Positions 43,440-51,198 of a stretch of 64,000 bases of DNA are shown here, in pieces. The translations under genes and the position numbers were made by a program. Where the stretch lies: positions 62,001 to 126,000 of the forward strand of contig CAJUAO010000008.1 of NCBI GenBank assembly GCA_910584685.1. The letters are read 5' to 3'. The DNA comes from an uncultured Lachnospiraceae bacterium (GTDB lineage Bacteria > Bacillota > Clostridia > Lachnospirales > Lachnospiraceae). The notes under the pieces were generated by a model. It saw only the letters and a list, made by a program, of their open reading frames with translations, made no database searches and was not told the DNA's origin. The first letter of the stretch is position 1. Each line of letters starts with the position of its first letter.

Positions 43440-43505
43440 GGACTACATGCGAGGAACTTTCTTTTCGCCTGTACAAATTACAATTTAACATGCATCCCAC
43501 TATAC

Positions 43506-44381
43506 TCAGCACAACCTTAGCATCTCCTTTAACTCCTCTACAGAAAAAATATAATTTGTATTGCAGAAGTGGCAGTTCACCTCTATTTCCTTTCCATCGT
43601 TAATCATGCTTTTAAGCTCAGCCCTGCCTACGCTTATAAGCGCCTTAGACACCCTCTCCTTGCTGCAGTTGCAACAGTATTGTGTAGGAATTGTATCTGT
43701 TATATCCAAATCAAAGCCTGAAAGAACCTGCCTCAAAATATCCTCCGGCGACATGCCTGAATCAAGCATGGAGGTTACGGAAGAAATATTCTTTATATTT
43801 TCCTCAAGCCTGTCTATAACCTCATCAGAGGCAAAGGGCATAAGCTGTACAATAAAGCCTCCCGCCTGTCTTACGGTATTATCCTTATTCATAAGGACTC
43901 CCAGCCCTACGGAGGTGGGAATCTGCTCGCTGGTGGCAAAGTAGTAGGTCAAATCCTCTGCAATTTCTCCCGTAATAAGTCCTACAGTGCCAACATAAGG
44001 CTCCTTAAGTCCCATATCCTTTATAACACGCAGGTTTCCGTTGCCTATTGCGCCACCCACGTCAAGCTTGCCCAAATAGTTGGGAGGATTTTGAAATTCA
44101 GGGGTGCTTATATAGCCCTTAACGTTTGCCTTAGAGTCGGCGGTAACGCCTGTCTTTCCCATAGGGCCGTCTGCATTTATAATAATGGAAAGTAAATCCT
44201 TATCGCCCTTCATCATACTTCCCATAATTCCCGCGGCAGTAAGAAGCCTGCCAAGGGCGGCAGTTCCCACAGGACTTGTGCCGTGTGTTATGCGGGCGCG
44301 CTCCACAAGCTCCCTTGTGGTAGAAGCAAATGCTCTAATCTGACCGTCTGCGGCAGTTGCTCTTATTATATAATCTGACAT
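43506..44381 (-). CDS. hslO: Redox-regulated chaperone Hsp33
   Basis: 291 aa. Hsp33 is a holdase activated by oxidation. The N-terminal domain starts IIRATAADGQIRAFASTT; the C-terminal redox switch keeps the four zinc cysteines as YCCNCSKERV (CxC-type) and VNCHFCNTNY (CxxC). Full length. The gene lies 9 bases downstream of a methyltransferase gene and is probably co-transcribed with it. Confidence 0.95.
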   Translation of the reverse strand: MSDYIIRATAADGQIRAFASTTRELVERARITHGTSPVGTAALGRLLTAAGIMGSMMKGDKDLLSIIINADGPMGKTGVTADSKANVKGYISTPEFQNPPNYLGKLDVGGAIGNGNLRVIKDMGLKEPYVGTVGLITGEIAEDLTYYFATSEQIPTSVGLGVLMNKDNTVRQAGGFIVQLMPFASDEVIDRLEENIKNISSVTSMLDSGMSPEDILRQVLSGFDLDITDTIPTQYCCNCSKERVSKALISVGRAELKSMINDGKEIEVNCHFCNTNYIFSVEELKEMLRLC

Positions 44382-44390
44382 ATTATTTCC

Positions 44391-45164
44391 CTACCTTCTC
44401 TTTTTTGTCTCGTTATGATTAACGGATTCTCTCGCTATAACATATATTCTCTCACAGTCGTCATCAGGCGTATGGCGTGTAAAAGCCTTGTAGCAGGCCT
44501 CAAATTTAAGACCGGCTAAATCAAGGGCAGACTTAATTTCATCTAGGGTATATACGCGCTGGATATGTGTTTCCTGATGTCTTTTATAAAGTCCGTTATC
44601 GAGCCTTTCAAATATAGTCATATCATACCGGTTAATTCTTTCAGCCTCAAAATAAGTGTTTTCCCATATAAAGCTTCCTTCCTCCCTGTTTTCAGCAATA
44701 ACGTCATCTGTAATATTTTCATATTTTTTTGACGTAGTCATATCAAATATAAATATACCGTCAGGGTCAAGATAATTATTTACCAGAGAAAAAACCTTTA
44801 CCAAATCATCAGTCTTTGTAATATAATTTAAGGAATCACATATGCTGACTACGGCCGCTACCGTACCGTAAAGCTCAAATTCTCTCATATCCTGAAGGAG
44901 ATAAAGTATGTCAAGCTCCTTGGCATAAGCTTTTTCCATGGCAATGGAAAGCATTTCATCTGAATTGTCTATACCTATCATATCATAGCCGCCGGCTGCC
45001 AGAAGCTCGGTCATATTTCCCGTACCGCAGCCAAGGTCAAGAACTATGCCTTTATTTACATTGTATTCGGCAAGCAGCGACCTTAAATAATCATACCATT
45101 CATCATAAGGTATATTGTCCATAAATATGTCGTAAAGCGCTGCCAATCCTGTGTATGAGTCCAT
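44391..45164 (-). CDS. Class I SAM-dependent methyltransferase
   Basis: 257 aa. The SAM-binding motif VLDLGCGTGNMTELLA lies at about residues 41-56, followed by MIGIDNSDEMLSIA and VVSICDSLNYI, typical of the Methyltransf_11/25 group with a DUF-like beta insertion (TIFERLDNGLYKRHQETHIQRVYTLDEI). The substrate is unknown. RBS AGGAG precedes the ATG at 45164. It is upstream of hslO in the same operon. Confidence 0.9.
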   Translation of the reverse strand: MDSYTGLAALYDIFMDNIPYDEWYDYLRSLLAEYNVNKGIVLDLGCGTGNMTELLAAGGYDMIGIDNSDEMLSIAMEKAYAKELDILYLLQDMREFELYGTVAAVVSICDSLNYITKTDDLVKVFSLVNNYLDPDGIFIFDMTTSKKYENITDDVIAENREEGSFIWENTYFEAERINRYDMTIFERLDNGLYKRHQETHIQRVYTLDEIKSALDLAGLKFEACYKAFTRHTPDDDCERIYVIARESVNHNETKKRR

Positions 45165-45322
45165 AACGTCTCCTTGCTTATACTTTAAAATTCAACATTT
45201 ATTAGCTTATCAGTTTTTATGGTTAAAGTCAATTAAGATTAACTTGTAAATATCATAAGTAATGTGCTAAAATAAAACCAGACTGTAAAGCGCAGTCTTA
45301 TTGTATATAAAAGGGGTATAAG

Positions 45323-46501
45323 ATGGAGAAGGAAAATGTAAGCGCTCGTTCAGGGAGAAGGATATATAAAGCCATAAGGCTTGTAAGCCTTAGAAATTTA
45401 TTTTTGCCTGTTATTTCCGTGGTAATAGCAATAGGCATATATTATTTTCTGCCCTTTAGGGATGTTTTTTCACCAACTAAGGTAAAAAGCTCAACGGAAG
45501 CTATTATGCTTTATAATCAGGGGCACAGGTATGCAAATATTAATATAGACAAGCTGTATTATACAGGCTTTAATATTATGGCGGAGGGAGAGGTTACGGC
45601 GTCATATTATTATGAAATATCAGATAACAGATGCGTATTTTATATATTGAGCGGGGACATAGTGAAAAACACTCCAAATGAGCTTGAGAAGGTAAACGTA
45701 ATAGTCAGGCTCAATGAGCCGGACGGACTTCTTGAAAATATGATTACCGCTTTTGCCGTAACCATAGGCTGGACTCCGGAGGGGGTATCGGCGGCGGCGG
45801 GAGCGGTTGTTATGGACCAGACATCATATCATTTGGAGCGGTATGTTATAAGCTTTATACTGCTGGTGGCTTTTGTTATATACAGCATGACTCTTGTAAC
45901 AATAAACATAATATATATTATTGCTCCGGCAATACATCTTTCCCTGCTGAAATACTATGCAACAAAGCCGTTTGGAATAAAGAGAGCCTTAAGGGAGCTG
46001 GAGCAGGATTTTGAGAACAGGCAGCAGATAAGCGTGGGAAATATGTACATTACCAGAAGATATTTTTATAATCTGGGTAAAAAAGAGGTACATATCGTAC
46101 CTATTGAAAATATTATAATGTGCTATGACCATGGCAGGCTTATATCTATATTCGGTATTCATATAAAGATGACTCATACCCTGTATTTTGTGGGAAAGCA
46201 TGGGGAGAAGATAGTTTCCTCAGAGAAAAAGGCTACAGATGTGTTGGCAGTTACGGATTACCTTAAGGAAGCATATCCTGATATTATATGGGGACATACT
46301 AAGGAAAATAAGGCGGAGGCTAAGGCCCGTATCAAGGAATATAAGGAAAGCGAGCAGCATGACAGGCGGCATAGGCATTGGGACAAGCTAAAAGGACATG
46401 GAAATAATCAAAAGGAAAATAGAAAAAATATAGTAAAAAAACACAGTAAAAAAACACAGAAAAAAAATAGTAAAAAAACATCACAAAAAAACATCGAGTA
46501 G
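45323..46501 (+). CDS. Two-pass membrane protein with lysine-rich tail
   Basis: 392 aa. Hydrophobic segments lie at about residues 26-45 and 171-205; between them is an extracytoplasmic domain (about 125 residues), and after them a cytoplasmic domain with a PH-like strand pattern (ISVGNMYITRRYFYNLGKKEVHIVPIENI). The C-terminal 70 residues are almost only K, H, N, Q, R. No family is assigned with confidence. RBS: AAAGGGG before the ATG. The last codons run into a bidirectional terminator, so the tail length may be shaped by it. Confidence 0.75.
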   Translation: MEKENVSARSGRRIYKAIRLVSLRNLFLPVISVVIAIGIYYFLPFRDVFSPTKVKSSTEAIMLYNQGHRYANINIDKLYYTGFNIMAEGEVTASYYYEISDNRCVFYILSGDIVKNTPNELEKVNVIVRLNEPDGLLENMITAFAVTIGWTPEGVSAAAGAVVMDQTSYHLERYVISFILLVAFVIYSMTLVTINIIYIIAPAIHLSLLKYYATKPFGIKRALRELEQDFENRQQISVGNMYITRRYFYNLGKKEVHIVPIENIIMCYDHGRLISIFGIHIKMTHTLYFVGKHGEKIVSSEKKATDVLAVTDYLKEAYPDIIWGHTKENKAEAKARIKEYKESEQHDRRHRHWDKLKGHGNNQKENRKNIVKKHSKKTQKKNSKKTSQKNIE

Positions 46502-46522
46502 CTTTCTACCCGATGTTTTTTT
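46485..46522. terminator. Bidirectional terminator between convergent genes
   Basis: AAAAAAACATCG-GTAG...CTAC-CGATGTTTTTTT: A-tract, stem and T-tract. It overlaps the last codons of the membrane-protein gene and serves the cold-shock gene from the other side. Confidence 0.9.
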
Positions 46523-46607
46523 AATCTGTAAATCAATTGCAATTTCCTTTATAAAAACTTAAAACATAAATTCTATATTGAAAAAGGCACATTATCTTTA
46601 CTGTTGA

Positions 46608-46805
46608 TTAAACTCTTGTTACGTTGATAGCCTGAGGTCCCTTTTCACCATCAGTTACGTCGAACTCTACGGCAATACCTTCCTCTAAAGACTTAAAGCC
46701 TTCAGAAACGATGCCTGAGTAATGTACGAATACATCATTTCCAGCCTCATCAGAGATGAAACCATAACCCTTCTGATTGTTGAACCACTTAACTGTACCT
46801 TTCAT
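46608..46805 (-). CDS. Cold-shock protein (Csp family)
   Basis: 65 aa single cold-shock domain. RNP1 KGYGFI and RNP2 VFVHYS are present, with the start MKGTVKWFNNQKGYGFI and end KGPQAINV. It acts as an RNA chaperone. RBS GGAGGT lies just before the ATG, and the AT-rich leader upstream is consistent with post-transcriptional control, which was not analysed. Confidence 0.97.
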   Translation of the reverse strand: MKGTVKWFNNQKGYGFISDEAGNDVFVHYSGIVSEGFKSLEEGIAVEFDVTDGEKGPQAINVTRV

Positions 46806-46927
46806 TGTGTACCTCCAAAAAAATAAATATGCTGTTTTATATAAACAACAGAGTTAATTCTAGCATATATAAGGGAAAAAGTCAATAAAATATATCTTTT
46901 GATTTTCCTTTTTTGAGGGAAATACAG

Positions 46928-47581
46928 CTATAGGGAAAGAAGCAGACTGTGAAGCTCCGGTACTGTCCGTACTATATGCTCAGCCCCGGCAGCTTCAAGC
47001 TCCCCGGCTTTGGCAAAGCCGTAATATACTCCCACAGATGAAAGTTGAGCCTCCTTAGCGCCTATAATGTCATGCTCACGGTCGCCTATCATAAGAACGT
47101 GTTCTCTTTTATTGGAAGCGCCTAAGCATGACAGCGCCTCCTCAATAACCTCCGTCTTTTTTGAGCGGGTGTTATCTAAAAGGCTGCCGGTTATCTGGGT
47201 GAAGTATTGTGAAAATTCAAATTTATCAAGTATACGCTTCGCAAAAATCTCAGGCTTTGAGGTGGCGACGCCAAGGATTTTTCCCTTTTCCCTTAAGTCC
47301 TTTAACAGCTCTTTTATTCCGTCATAGGGAGCGCATTCATATATGCCCTCCTCCTTATAGCGTTCTCTGTATTTGGAGACCGCCTGCGCGCTTTTTTCCT
47401 CGTCAAAGCCATAAAACATCTGAAATGACTGGTGAAGGGGAGGACCTATAAATTTTTCAAGATTATCAGGATTATCCTCAAATATGCCATAATCAGCCAA
47501 AGCATATTGAACGCAGTTTACTATTCCCGGCTTTGTGTTGAAAAGAGTTCCGTCTAAATCAAATAAAAGTATATCCTTCAT
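46928..47581 (-). CDS. HAD family hydrolase, phosphoglycolate phosphatase-like
   Basis: 217 aa. HAD motif I LFDLDGTLFNTKPGI (nucleophile Asp), motif II VATSKPE, Lys in KKTEVI, motif IV MIGDREHDIIGAKE. The helical cap after motif I is of the C1 type, as in Gph/PpaX. Function among phosphoglycolate phosphatase, PpaX or a nucleotidase is not separable by eye. RBS AAGGAG lies before the ATG. Confidence 0.9.
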   Translation of the reverse strand: MKDILLFDLDGTLFNTKPGIVNCVQYALADYGIFEDNPDNLEKFIGPPLHQSFQMFYGFDEEKSAQAVSKYRERYKEEGIYECAPYDGIKELLKDLREKGKILGVATSKPEIFAKRILDKFEFSQYFTQITGSLLDNTRSKKTEVIEEALSCLGASNKREHVLMIGDREHDIIGAKEAQLSSVGVYYGFAKAGELEAAGAEHIVRTVPELHSLLLSL

Positions 47582-47796
47582 AAGTCTTCTCCTTTATATT
47601 TTGTAAGAATGTATTATACAACAAAAAAATTAATTTGGAAAGCATAATAAATCTTTAAAAGCAATAAGTCCGATTAAAATTGCAGCAGCCGTAGAGGCAG
47701 GCGGAGGGGCGCTATAAATTACTGGACATAATCACTTTAATGTGTTAAAATTATACATTATAAAATCGTTAGTAATAAAAATGGAGGAAATATAAT

Positions 47797-48114
47797 ATGA
47801 ATAAAAAAATAAGGTCTGATGAGGTAACACATTTATTTGAGGCTATACTCACCTTGGAAAACGAGGAGGAGTGTTATCAGTTTTTTGAGGATTTATGTAC
47901 TGTAAATGAGCTTTTATCCTTAGCCCAAAGGTATGAAGTGGCAAAAATGCTTAGAAATAAAAACACATATATGGATATAGCGGGAAAAACAGGCGCATCT
48001 ACAGCTACCATAAGCAGGGTAAACCGTTCTCTTAATTATGGCAACGACGGATATGATATGGTGTTTGGGAGAGTGGACAGTGAGAATGAAGCTAATGTGG
48101 AGGCTGATGAATAA
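47797..48114 (+). CDS. YerC/YecD family TrpR-like DNA-binding protein
   Basis: 105 aa, the TrpR-superfamily helix-turn-helix found in Firmicutes: HLFEAILTLENEEECYQFFEDLCTVNELLSLAQRYEVAKML, then YMDIAGKTGASTATISRVNRSL as the recognition element. It lacks evidence for tryptophan binding, and the family's target is unknown. RBS GGAGG before ATG. The gene is monocistronic, ending in a long bidirectional hairpin. Confidence 0.92.
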   Translation: MNKKIRSDEVTHLFEAILTLENEEECYQFFEDLCTVNELLSLAQRYEVAKMLRNKNTYMDIAGKTGASTATISRVNRSLNYGNDGYDMVFGRVDSENEANVEADE

Positions 48115-48149
48115 ATAGAGTTTGTAAAGTAAAGAGTGTAGGTTCTTTG

Positions 48150-48234
48150 AATTAAAGGCTATATAATATCTTAAAAGCAGTTTTACAGGCGGTTGCATCT
48201 GTTTTAAGGTATCCTATAGCCTTTAATTGCTTTT
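48150..48234. terminator. Long bidirectional hairpin terminator
   Basis: AATTAAAGGCTATA (from 48150) pairs with TATAGCCTTTAATT (to 48228), extended inward by ATCTTAAAA/TTTTAAGGT, and followed by GCTTTT. It lies between the YerC-like gene (+) and the DUF1836 gene (-). Confidence 0.8.
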
Positions 48235-48262
48235 AGCTCTGCTGTATATGGAGAAATACTAA

Positions 48263-48952
48263 TTATCTGACAGCTTTCTCATTTTTGGTTGTCTTTTCGG
48301 TTTTGACAGCTTCTTTCTTTTCTTTATCACCGGATTTTTTTGCGGCAGCCTTTAAAGCCTCAGCCTTTGAAAGCTGTTCCTTTTCCATTTCATCTATCAT
48401 TTCTTCAATCAGTTGCTTTTTCATATACACATCAATTCCCAAAAGTGAAATAAAGAAAAGCTTCTCCAAATATTCGTCAGAGCTGTCTGCGTTTTCCATA
48501 CATTTTCCGGCAAGTCCGCCTGCGTTAATAATATCCCTCTTAAAGCCGTCCATTATATTTGGAAAGCATTTTAAAAGCTCTGAGTATATATTGGAAAGTG
48601 CAGGCTTTTTGTCTGATTTGAAGTATTTTTCGGAAAGCTCGCAGGTTAAGGTTTTAATATCGCCTATAGTGAGAAAGCTTTTAAAATAGTATATAAACGT
48701 AAGCAAAAGAACATGGTCCTTTGAATACTTCTTTTTCTCAGGTGATGGAAGTAACTCATTTTTGGCGTAATTATTTATCATGGTCTTAGTAAGCACCTTA
48801 TCGTCGTCAGCGCGCTTAAGCCTGCCTAAATGATTTTCCATAAATGTTGTTACCTGGTCCATGTAAAGCTCTATATTAGGAATATCCTCAGGCTTTATTA
48901 AATTCATATTTTTAAGCAGCCTGTCTATATAATCATTTGTGTTAATTGACAT
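48263..48952 (-). CDS. DUF1836 domain protein
   Basis: About 229 aa. DUF1836 proteins of Firmicutes have an N-terminal MerR-like/helical domain; here the landmarks are TMINNYAKNELLPSPEKKKYSKDHVLLLTFIYYFKS. The C-terminal 40 residues are a charged Lys/Glu-rich coil. The ATG at 48952 is preferred over 48970 because GAGGGAG precedes it. Probably a DNA-binding regulator, not proven. Confidence 0.85.
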   Translation of the reverse strand: MSINTNDYIDRLLKNMNLIKPEDIPNIELYMDQVTTFMENHLGRLKRADDDKVLTKTMINNYAKNELLPSPEKKKYSKDHVLLLTFIYYFKSFLTIGDIKTLTCELSEKYFKSDKKPALSNIYSELLKCFPNIMDGFKRDIINAGGLAGKCMENADSSDEYLEKLFFISLLGIDVYMKKQLIEEMIDEMEKEQLSKAEALKAAAKKSGDKEKKEAVKTEKTTKNEKAVR

Positions 48953-49190
48953 ATGCTCCCTCTTTTCCATAAAATATTATCATATACAATATATGATGCT
49001 TTGGTAATAACTAGATTATATAGTATTCAAAACCATATAGCAAGTTTTTTGTGAGAATTTTTATAAATTTACCCATTACCACGTTATATTGTGCAAAAAT
49101 AAATAATGACATTAAATTGCTAATATGCTATACTTAAATGGCGTTAAATGTGAAATTAAAATATTATATTAACTTAAGGAGGGTATTTAC

Positions 49191-49874
49191 ATGGGTATTA
49201 TTTCAAGATTTAAGGACATTATGTCGGCAAACATCAATGCATTATTGGACAAGGCAGAAAACCCGGAGAAAATGATTGACCAGTATCTTAGAAACCTTCA
49301 GGATGATTTAGGCAAGGTTAAAGCCGAGACTGCTTCGGTTATGGCAGAGGAGACAAGATGCAAGAGAGCACTGGATGAGTGTAATGCAGAGATAGCAAAA
49401 TTTCAGAATTATGCCGTAAAGGCTGTTGAAGCAGGAAATGATGATGATGCAAGACAGTTCCTTACAAAGAAAAACCAGCTTTTGGAAAAGCAGGCTTCCC
49501 TTCAGCAGGCATACACACTTGCAGCAGATAATGCAGCAAAGATGAAACAGATGCATGACAAGCTTGTAGGGGATATAAATGAGCTGAATACAAAGAAGGA
49601 AGCTATTAAGGCAAAAATGGCTGTGGCAAAGACACAGGAGAGAATCAATAAGATTGGCTCGTCAGTGGCAGGCGCAGAAAATAATATGTCAGCCTTTGGA
49701 AGAATGGAAGCAAAGGTAGATAAGATGCTTGACGAGGCAAACGCTATGGCGGAGCTTAATGATTTGTCAGCAAATGACCCGACGGCAGCATTGGCAGAAA
49801 AGTATGAGGATAAGCAGGAGGCTACAGCGGTAGATGACGAGCTGGCAGCATTAAAGGCATCATTAGGCAAATAA
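49191..49874 (+). CDS. PspA/IM30 family membrane-stress protein
   Basis: 227 aa, almost entirely alpha-helical coiled coil: MGIISRFKDIMSANINALLDKAENPEKMIDQYLRNL at the N-terminus is the canonical PspA/Vipp1 start with its amphipathic helix. It forms ESCRT-III-like scaffolds that protect damaged membrane. RBS AAGGAGG. Followed by two adjacent hairpins and an SPFH/zinc-ribbon gene, the pspA-ydjI-like pairing found in Firmicutes. Confidence 0.94.
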   Translation: MGIISRFKDIMSANINALLDKAENPEKMIDQYLRNLQDDLGKVKAETASVMAEETRCKRALDECNAEIAKFQNYAVKAVEAGNDDDARQFLTKKNQLLEKQASLQQAYTLAADNAAKMKQMHDKLVGDINELNTKKEAIKAKMAVAKTQERINKIGSSVAGAENNMSAFGRMEAKVDKMLDEANAMAELNDLSANDPTAALAEKYEDKQEATAVDDELAALKASLGK

Positions 49875-49876
49875 AA

Positions 49877-49924
49877 AATTATCGGCTTTAGCCGATAATT
49901 GCAAATTCAGCGGAGCTGAATTTG
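49877..49924 (+). promoter_or_regulatory. Two adjacent perfect hairpins between pspA and the SPFH gene
   Basis: AATTATCGGC-TTTA-GCCGATAATT (49877-49900), then CAAATTCAGC-GGA-GCTGAATTTG (49902-49924). Neither is followed by a T-tract, so they may be RNA-processing or stabilising structures or a partial attenuator rather than a simple terminator. Confidence 0.6.
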
Positions 49925-50010
49925 TGGCTTGTATGACGGACTTTTCTATATATTAAAAAAGTGTCAGTATATATTTTTTGCTTAATGAATGAATTTGGAG
50001 GTAATTTATT

Positions 50011-51078
50011 ATGGGATTATTCAGCAGCCAGTTTTCTAATGTTGTAGAGTGGCAGGAAAACAGGGATGATGTCATTTTCTGGAAATGGAACAATGACGAG
50101 ATAAAGAAGGGCAGCCGTCTTATTATAAGACAGGGACAGGACGCCATATTTATGTATAACGGCAGGGTGGAAGGTATATTTGAGGATGAGGGCAGCTTTG
50201 ACATTGAGTCGGACATTATTCCGTTCCTTTCTACTCTTAAGGGCTTTAAATTTGGCTTTAACAGCGGCATACGCGCAGAAGTGCTTTTTATTAATACTAA
50301 GGAATTTACGGTAAGGTGGGGCACAAAGAGCGCAATCAATATTCCGGCGCCGCAGCTTAATCTGCCGGGAGGAATGCCAATAAGAGCCTTTGGAACGTTT
50401 AACTGTAAGGTATCAGACCGTCAGGCCCTTATAGATAAGGTAGCAGGCGTAAAGGAAATATTTACCATTGAAGATATAAGGGACAGGGTTATCTCAATGC
50501 TTGACCAGCTTCTTATGAAATGGATAACGAAGGAAGGCAAGGATATGTTTAACCTTCAGGCAAATGCCTACGATATAGCAAAGGGCTTACAGACAGACCT
50601 TGATATGGAAATTTACAAGATTGGCATTACCATAACAGGCTTTCAGATTTCCAGCTTTTCATATCCGGAAGAGATTCAGGCTATGCAGAGAAAGGCAGCC
50701 TCACAGAGCATGATAGGAGACATGAACCGCTATCAGCAGGTAGCCATGACAGACGCTATGGCAAAGGGAAATAACGCAGGAGGAAATATGGCTACAAATA
50801 TGGCGGGTATGCAGATGGGCATGATGATGGGGCAGCAGATGGTAAATAATATGACAGCCGCCATGAATAATAATTCAAATAACGGAATGAATAATAACAT
50901 GAACGGCAATATGAACAACAATATGAACAATGGCATGAATACAAGCGGCAGTATGAACGATACTGTAAATAACGGACCGCAGTCAAATATTGCCGAGGGA
51001 CCTAAGTTTTGTCCGAATTGCGGCACAGCGGCTACAGGCTCAAATTTTTGCAGCAACTGCGGATATAAGTTAAGATAG
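50011..51078 (+). CDS. SPFH domain protein with C-terminal zinc ribbon (YdjI-like)
   Basis: 355 aa. Residues about 1-235 form the SPFH/virion-core-like domain (VVEWQENRDDVIFWKWNNDEIKKGSRLIIRQGQDAIFMYNG; DLDMEIYKIGITITGFQISSFSYPEEIQ). A Met/Asn/Gly low-complexity linker (about 255-325) joins it to a zinc ribbon FCPNCGTAATGSNFCSNCGYKL with four cysteines. In Bacillus, YdjI tethers PspA to membrane. RBS GGAGGT. Located downstream of pspA, supporting a shared role. Confidence 0.92.
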   Translation: MGLFSSQFSNVVEWQENRDDVIFWKWNNDEIKKGSRLIIRQGQDAIFMYNGRVEGIFEDEGSFDIESDIIPFLSTLKGFKFGFNSGIRAEVLFINTKEFTVRWGTKSAINIPAPQLNLPGGMPIRAFGTFNCKVSDRQALIDKVAGVKEIFTIEDIRDRVISMLDQLLMKWITKEGKDMFNLQANAYDIAKGLQTDLDMEIYKIGITITGFQISSFSYPEEIQAMQRKAASQSMIGDMNRYQQVAMTDAMAKGNNAGGNMATNMAGMQMGMMMGQQMVNNMTAAMNNNSNNGMNNNMNGNMNNNMNNGMNTSGSMNDTVNNGPQSNIAEGPKFCPNCGTAATGSNFCSNCGYKLR

Positions 51079-51094
51079 AAATATTACAAAAGAA

Positions 51095-51146
51095 AAGTAA
51101 AAAGGCAAAGTTAGTTCCCAACCGGGGCAGACTTGCCTTTTTACTT
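51095..51146 (+). terminator. Terminator after the SPFH gene
   Basis: AAGTAAAAAGGCAAAGT pairs with ACTTGCCTTTTTACTT around a loop of about 20 bases. Its position 53 bases before the helicase ATG supports the shorter helicase start. Confidence 0.9.
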
Positions 51147-51198
51147 AATTTTACAAGTTAGGGACATAAGCGTAAATGCAGATATCGGGAGACAGAAA

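Noticed and set aside
47640..47716. Short open frame encoding an Ala/Gly-rich end before the YerC-like gene
   Set aside because: About 26 codons with no start or ribosome site; too short to support.
50880..50960. Asn/Met repeat of the SPFH protein as a separate repeat element
   Set aside because: It is a low-complexity linker inside a well-formed gene, not an independent element.
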